Source of the DNA: CAIVND01 sp035532075
Lineage (GTDB): Bacteria; Actinomycetota; Acidimicrobiia; Acidimicrobiales; Bog-793
Assembly: GCA_035532075.1 (NCBI GenBank)
Contig: DATKRV010000059.1
Location: 1 to 46,754 of the forward strand
Direction: 5' to 3'
DNA: 46,754 bases
Part shown: one piece after another, positions 42,520 to 46,754 of the stretch
Layout of the letters: each line of letters begins with the position of its first letter
Numbering within the stretch: position 1 is the stretch's first letter
Position numbers and translations under genes: made by a program
The notes under the pieces: generated by a model
Database searches by the model: none
What the model saw: only the letters and a program-made list of their open reading frames with translations
Told to the model about the DNA's origin: nothing

Positions 42520-43773
42520 CTAGGTGTCGATGGGGTGGGATACCTTCGTCTTGTTGGCGATCTCATCGTCGGGCCGGTGGTGAAGGAACATCCAGAGATA
42601 GAGAAATCCGTTGAGAGCCTGCAGGCTCGCCGAGAGGAGAAAGGGCGCGAGCAATCCAGAGGATTCAATCAGCCATCCGGCGAAAGGTGACATCGAGGCC
42701 TGGGTGATCTCAGATGGCAGGTTTGAAATAGCGACGACCGCCCCGCGCTCGTTCGGATCCGCCATTGCCACGACGTAGGACTGGCGAAGGGCGATCCCCA
42801 CCCGCTGACCGACGACATAGACGGTGTAGAACAGTCCTGCCAGCAAAAAGTGGTGTGCGTAGACCATCGCGAAAAAGAGTGCGGACTGTCCGATGCGCAG
42901 CCAAAAGACCGTCCAGACACTTCCATAACGACGGGCGATTACTCCCGCGCCGAGCGACGAGATACCAGCGACCACGTTGGCAATCGCGAAGAGTCGACCG
43001 ATCTCGCCTGGGCCAACGCCATAGAGCCGAAAGAACCAGTACGAGATGAATGGGGCATAGACACCGATGGCGAGGCCAGTTACCCCGTTCGAGAGGATGA
43101 AACGCCGAAGGATCGCGGCCGAACGTACGGGAAGGACATGTCGATGTATCGCCGCTTCGTCACGAGGCTCTTCGGCGATTCTGATCACCGCGAACGATGC
43201 CACCAGCGCAAGCCCTGTAGAGACAAGGAAGAACGGACGTACGATGCCAAGTACGGATGAAGCTTCGAGATGTCGTGACGACATGCCGCCGACGATCGTA
43301 TTTCCGATGACGCTTCCAGCCGATGAGGCGAAGGTGAGTCGGGCAAACAGATGGTTTCGCCTGCTTGGCTCTGCCATCCCCATGACGTATGCCGCTTCGG
43401 CCGGTTGGTAGAAACTGACCGATCCTGCACCTGCGCCATAACCACGTCCGAAAGAACTCAGAGGGATGATGACAAAGAGTACGAAGGGATTTGTCGTGAA
43501 GGCGAGCACGACGCCCGCAATCGCGACGAGTAGCGGAATGCCGACGAGGAATGGCTTTCTGCCGATGCGATCAGAGACAATTCCGACCACTGTTGAAAGG
43601 ATCGCCGACGCACCGGTAACGGCGAGGAAAAGCATGCCGAGCTTGAGGGTGCTAAAGCCGAGAACCGTGAGGTAGATCGGGATGATGACCGCTCCGAGCG
43701 CCTGGCACGCGCTGAGTGCACAGCGTGCGATAAAGATGCCAAGCATGTTGTGGTCGAGTGATCGACGATGCAT
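42520..43773 (-). CDS. Major facilitator superfamily transporter
   Basis: Integral membrane transporter of 417 aa with about 12 hydrophobic segments in two halves. The loop 2-3 signature is VGIVSDRIGRKPFLVGI (G...D..GR(K/R)), and the equivalent loop in the second half is GAGVIARRYGSVWTVF. A central hydrophilic loop, RIAEEPRDEAAIHRHVLPV, separates the halves. Family features alone do not reveal the substrate; drug or metabolite efflux is the common role. The start may be ATG 43773 or GTG 43788, neither with a strong SD. A perfect 9-bp inverted repeat about 80-120 bp upstream may be its operator. Confidence 0.92.
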   Translation of the reverse strand: MHRRSLDHNMLGIFIARCALSACQALGAVIIPIYLTVLGFSTLKLGMLFLAVTGASAILSTVVGIVSDRIGRKPFLVGIPLLVAIAGVVLAFTTNPFVLFVIIPLSSFGRGYGAGAGSVSFYQPAEAAYVMGMAEPSRRNHLFARLTFASSAGSVIGNTIVGGMSSRHLEASSVLGIVRPFFLVSTGLALVASFAVIRIAEEPRDEAAIHRHVLPVRSAAILRRFILSNGVTGLAIGVYAPFISYWFFRLYGVGPGEIGRLFAIANVVAGISSLGAGVIARRYGSVWTVFWLRIGQSALFFAMVYAHHFLLAGLFYTVYVVGQRVGIALRQSYVVAMADPNERGAVVAISNLPSEITQASMSPFAGWLIESSGLLAPFLLSASLQALNGFLYLWMFLHHRPDDEIANKTKVSHPIDT

Positions 43774-43854
43774 CACGGAGTCCGACACGCGATGAGCTTA
43801 ATTGCATATCTCTCTTTCACGGCGTGACACGAGACAACCTTGCGTAACCTCATC

Positions 43855-43892
43855 TGTTGTACCGAAGTGATGCCGAAGTGACTGGTACAACA
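43855..43892 (-). promoter_or_regulatory. Inverted repeat upstream of the MFS gene (candidate operator)
   Basis: TGTTGTACC (43855-43863) and GGTACAACA (43884-43892) are perfect inverted repeats with a 20-nt spacer. The spacer region itself carries CCGAAGTGA twice in tandem. The position, about 82 bp upstream of the MFS start, fits a repressor site. Confidence 0.5.
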
Positions 43893-44527
43893 CGGGGAGA
43901 ACTCGGTCTGTTAAGGCGCAGGGCTGTTTCAGCCAACTCGCTGCGGTGAGTCGTTCGCGCTCTCGGGTTCGCGTCGCAAGGCTGTCACGATGGATTGGCT
44001 GTCTGTGACTGGACTGAACGAGAGGACCCGCTCAGGACGGACACGGTTCGTCACTTCGGCGGCAGGCATCGTTGTCGCCGACGAGTTCGACGGCGCGACC
44101 GTCTCGAACAGCTGGAGAGAACTGGGCAGCAAAGACAAGTGTGCTCAAAGCTACCATCGGAATTGTCGCAGCCTCTTACGTTGACCCAGACGGATTGGCT
44201 CAGCTTGACCGGTGTGCGCGGACAGTTTCGAGGCGGCGGAGTGTCGATCGGCCCGATCATCTCAGGTCGCCGCCCGCTTGAAATGATTCTGACGGATTCA
44301 TTTGGTTTGGAAGATGAGGGAATGACGATCGATTGTGTCGCCGGCAATGGTCCGCAGGGAGCACTGTAGTTGTTCGTCTATCCCTGAGGCTGACCATCCG
44401 CGAACATCGGCGCGCCGACAATTGGTGATTGTCACGGTTTTTCTCTTGCGCGCGGAGCGCGTCAGGAGCTTATGGTGGCGGTCGTTCGGTGAGCCTTCAC
44501 CGACGAAGGACTGTGTGACAGACGAGA
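43893..44527. other. Unassigned region, possible decayed gene
   Basis: No intact gene is supported. In one plus-strand frame the sequence encodes DWLSVTGL at 43993-44016. In another frame, 200 bp later, it encodes DWLSLTGV at 44193-44216, followed by an open stretch to 44369. This suggests an old duplication or a frameshifted gene of unknown family. Confidence 0.3.
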
Positions 44528-46141
44528 TTATGCCCAGGTGTGACCGGTAGCGGTCGCGGCGAGTTTTGCGTAATCGGGTAACTCTCCCCTGCTGCGCCAG
44601 ACAATGTGGAGATCGGGCCGCACAAGAATGAGCCTGTAGCCTTCGTAGACCGTGTCAAACGCGGATGAGTTGGCGGCAAAGGTCGTAAAGCTCGCCCCAT
44701 AGTGAGCAAACGCCCGCTCGAAATCACCAGCGAAGAATTCTGCCTCCGGTGCATGGACAAGCGTGAAGCGGCGCCCGAGATGGTCCTGGATCGGCGTTCC
44801 GTCGTTGAGCCAGATGTGGGGAAGGCGGACGCCCGGCCAGGTCGAAGGCGTGTATTCGAAGCTGTCTGAATCCGGGCCCCCCTCCTCGTCAACGATCACC
44901 GGAGAATTCTTGTAGCGATAGCCGAGTTCGATGCCCGGAAGTTCATTGCTCCAACGCTGCTCGCGTTCGGCGATAGCGGCGAGATTCTCCCGCGTCGCCG
45001 CTCCCTCGGGGGTGTCATCGGCGATGTTTTCCTTCCAGGCATCGCGCCAGGCTCTTCGCCCGACGGCGGCGCGCCGCGACGCAGCGACATTGCGTACACC
45101 GATTGGCTGGCGCTCGAGGTTGTACGAATCCAGTAGGTGTTCACCGCCCCATCCATGAAGCGTGCCGGCGAGTTTCCATGCCAGGTCGACAGCATCTCCG
45201 GCACCGGTGTTCATTCCAAGTCCACCGGTCGGAATCACGAGATGCGCGGAGTCGCCGGCGAGAAGGACGCGGTTGTCGACGTAGCGGTCTGCAACCATGA
45301 GGCGCTGCGTCCATTTGCCTATGTACAGCGTCTCGTAATTGACGGGCATTCCGGCAATCTTCTCAAATAGCTTTGGCATCTCTTCATCGGTGCCGACTGA
45401 AGAGTGGAGGGAAAAATGTTTCGTGTCGTCTTGAACGATCATGAACGAGTGCTCGCCATCGGCAATGTGGTAGTGCCTTCCCTTGCCAATTGGAATCCGT
45501 TCAAAGAGGTCCTCGCAATAAAATAGTGCTTGGCGCAGTTCGAGAAGAGATTCTCCACGCAACTCGATTCCAAGTTGCTGCCTTACAGTACTGTTGCCTC
45601 CGTCGCACCCCGCAAGATAGTCAGCAGTGATGGTCTTTCTTTCATGGCCGTTCACCACGATGGTCGCAGAGACCCCAATGTCGTCTTGTGTGAACTCGAG
45701 AAGTTCGTGCCCGAAGACAACCGTGACGCCGGGCAGATCGATGGCGACGTCGCGGAGAAGCGGCTCGAGGGTGTACTGGGAGATCAGCTGGTAGGGCTCG
45801 AGGGGCAAGGAACCATCATTGGTGGCGCTACCCGTCTGTTTGAGCTGATTCACCGAAGGATAGGGATGGTGGACCAACGGTCTATTGACGACATTTTCGA
45901 GACAGATGAAGACATCCATCGGAAGGTCGTTGTTGAGCCCTGCTGCGCGGATCCTGTCGGCGATGCCAGCTCTGCGGAAGTTCTCCATCGTTCGCGCGTT
46001 GGAGCGTTCCATCTTTGGTAATTTGCCGAGCTCTGGTCGTTTGTCGATCACGATGCACGACACTCCCTGTTGACCGAGTTCGATCGCCAGCGTCAGTCCG
46101 ACCGGACCAGCACCGACGATGAGGATCTGGGTATCGCTCAT
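44528..46141 (-). CDS. FAD-dependent class A (PHBH-fold) monooxygenase
   Basis: Flavoprotein hydroxylase of 537 aa. The FAD motif is ILIVGAGPVGLTLAIELGQQ, the DG motif is YLAGCDGGNSTVRQQLGIE, and the GD motif is LLAGDSAHLVIPTGGLGMN. A thioredoxin-like C-terminal region follows. The substrate is unknown; phenols, aromatic polyketides and antibiotics such as rifampicin are all substrates within this class. ATG 46141 is used. Repeated elements upstream suggest ligand-controlled expression. The MFS gene is also on the minus strand, but more than 700 bp downstream. It is a distant paralogue of the gene at 16131-17720. Confidence 0.93.
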   Translation of the reverse strand: MSDTQILIVGAGPVGLTLAIELGQQGVSCIVIDKRPELGKLPKMERSNARTMENFRRAGIADRIRAAGLNNDLPMDVFICLENVVNRPLVHHPYPSVNQLKQTGSATNDGSLPLEPYQLISQYTLEPLLRDVAIDLPGVTVVFGHELLEFTQDDIGVSATIVVNGHERKTITADYLAGCDGGNSTVRQQLGIELRGESLLELRQALFYCEDLFERIPIGKGRHYHIADGEHSFMIVQDDTKHFSLHSSVGTDEEMPKLFEKIAGMPVNYETLYIGKWTQRLMVADRYVDNRVLLAGDSAHLVIPTGGLGMNTGAGDAVDLAWKLAGTLHGWGGEHLLDSYNLERQPIGVRNVAASRRAAVGRRAWRDAWKENIADDTPEGAATRENLAAIAEREQRWSNELPGIELGYRYKNSPVIVDEEGGPDSDSFEYTPSTWPGVRLPHIWLNDGTPIQDHLGRRFTLVHAPEAEFFAGDFERAFAHYGASFTTFAANSSAFDTVYEGYRLILVRPDLHIVWRSRGELPDYAKLAATATGHTWA

Positions 46142-46155
46142 CAGAGTTTCTTCGC

Positions 46156-46236
46156 GACCGCGTCAACATTCGTGCTCAAGCAGCGAAATGTTTCGTTGAC
46201 CACGTCAACGTGAATCGGAGACATCTTGCAAAAGAT
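46156..46236 (-). promoter_or_regulatory. Repeat-rich upstream region of the second monooxygenase gene
   Basis: GACCGCGTCAAC (46156-46167) and GACCACGTCAAC (46198-46209) differ by one base and are 42 bp apart, four helical turns. The second copy lies within the palindrome GTTGACCACGTCAAC (46195-46209). A further palindrome, ATCTTGCAAAAGAT, lies at 46223-46236. This is a plausible operator region. Confidence 0.5.
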
Positions 46237-46754
46237 ACTAGGTAGCGTGAACGCGACCAAAAGCACAGGGAGGTGAACGATGATGTTTCAGATCTGGCGC
46301 GCAGTTACCTCTTTCAAGCGGGGCGGGGATTGAACCTTTGAATGAGGAAAGATGAGGTCGTGGATCAACCCATGCCAGCAAATCCTGCGAGTTGTTCTAT
46401 GCAAGAGCAGTTGGGTCTCGAGTTTCGTGGCGTTGGCGCATGCAAGATCAACCGAAGTAAGCGGTGATGTGACGACACAAAAAGGTTTGAGTTTGGAATT
46501 GGATGAGCAAAGTCAAGCACTTCGATGTGATCTTCGACAGACGGGCGCGAAATTGGAGGGTTCGTCGACCTGATTTAGACCGAAGTTCCCCCCACTGTTC
46601 CGGCGAACACTGACATCTACCTGCTGTTTTATGGCGATGGTCAGGAGAATTACTGACTACATGTAACCGAGGCGGTGCGAAAGCCCAAGGAGTTCAAATG
46701 CCCGACGCTGGATAGAGGTCGGCGTCGTGATCACCGTGAAGGCGGGGAGGTCGG
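46237..46754. other. Right edge without a supported gene
   Basis: An excellent SD (AGGGAGGTG, 46268-46276) precedes ATG 46280, but the frame stops after 17 codons at 46333. It may be a broken gene start or a leader peptide. Short frames downstream, such as 46503-46613, show no recognisable domain. Confidence 0.35.

Noticed and set aside
1..46754. CRISPR arrays, tRNA or rRNA genes, prophage or integrative element
   Set aside because: No regularly spaced identical repeats, T-loop-like tRNA sequence, rRNA stretch, integrase or phage structural gene was seen.

Overview
The window is about 46.8 kb of high-GC bacterial DNA. It has frequent ATGA, TTGA and similar overlaps, and several TTG or GTG starts supported by Shine-Dalgarno (SD) sequences. 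An HtrA protease with a Pro/Thr-rich cytoplasmic N-terminus, a GH65 phosphorylase paired with beta-phosphoglucomutase (as in Mycobacterium tuberculosis Rv3400/Rv3401), class A flavin monooxygenases and a complete Liv-type transporter all fit an actinobacterium. A deep-branching lineage such as Acidimicrobiia is possible, but no rRNA or marker gene is present to confirm it.

Region 1 (1-8.7 kb) holds mixed housekeeping and accessory genes: a GNAT acetyltransferase divergent from an acyl-lipid desaturase, an S51 peptidase, an ABC-F ATPase, a membrane-anchored HtrA protease, a dienelactone-hydrolase/DUF6295 pair and alanine dehydrogenase. A 16-bp-stem hairpin separates the convergent HtrA and DUF6295 genes.

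Region 2 (8.7-14 kb) is a livHMGF-livK operon. It is preceded by a terminator-like leader structure and closed by a strong GC-rich hairpin.

Region 3 (14-19.3 kb) contains two decayed insertion-sequence remnants (IS1380-like and IS3-like) on either side of a SIMPL-domain protein. A flavin monooxygenase and a glycerol-kinase-like FGGY kinase follow.

Region 4 (19.4-39.5 kb) is a 20-kb block with every recognised gene on the minus strand, devoted to glucose-phosphate metabolism. In transcription order: a 70-aa unknown, beta-phosphoglucomutase, GH65 disaccharide phosphorylase, histidine phosphatase, a small membrane protein, ROK glucokinase, GT4 glycosyltransferase, GalU, a glycogen-debranching-like enzyme, then tkt-tal-pgi-gnd-pgl-rpiA-zwf. 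The last seven form one tightly coupled operon with almost the whole pentose phosphate pathway; only rpe is missing. Phosphorolysis plus mutase and glucokinase would all deliver glucose 6-phosphate, which Pgi, Zwf, Pgl, Gnd, RpiA, Tkt and Tal would then use. GalU and GT4 could run the opposite, UDP-glucose-dependent, direction. The glycoside or glucan being turned over cannot be named from the sequence.

Region 5 (39.5-46.8 kb) is accessory: a low-affinity iron permease family protein, a PIG-L deacetylase, a coupled pair of poorly known small proteins, an MFS transporter and a second class A flavin monooxygenase. The last two have striking inverted or direct repeats upstream. Intergenic stretches here and at 34.7-35.5 kb look partly decayed.
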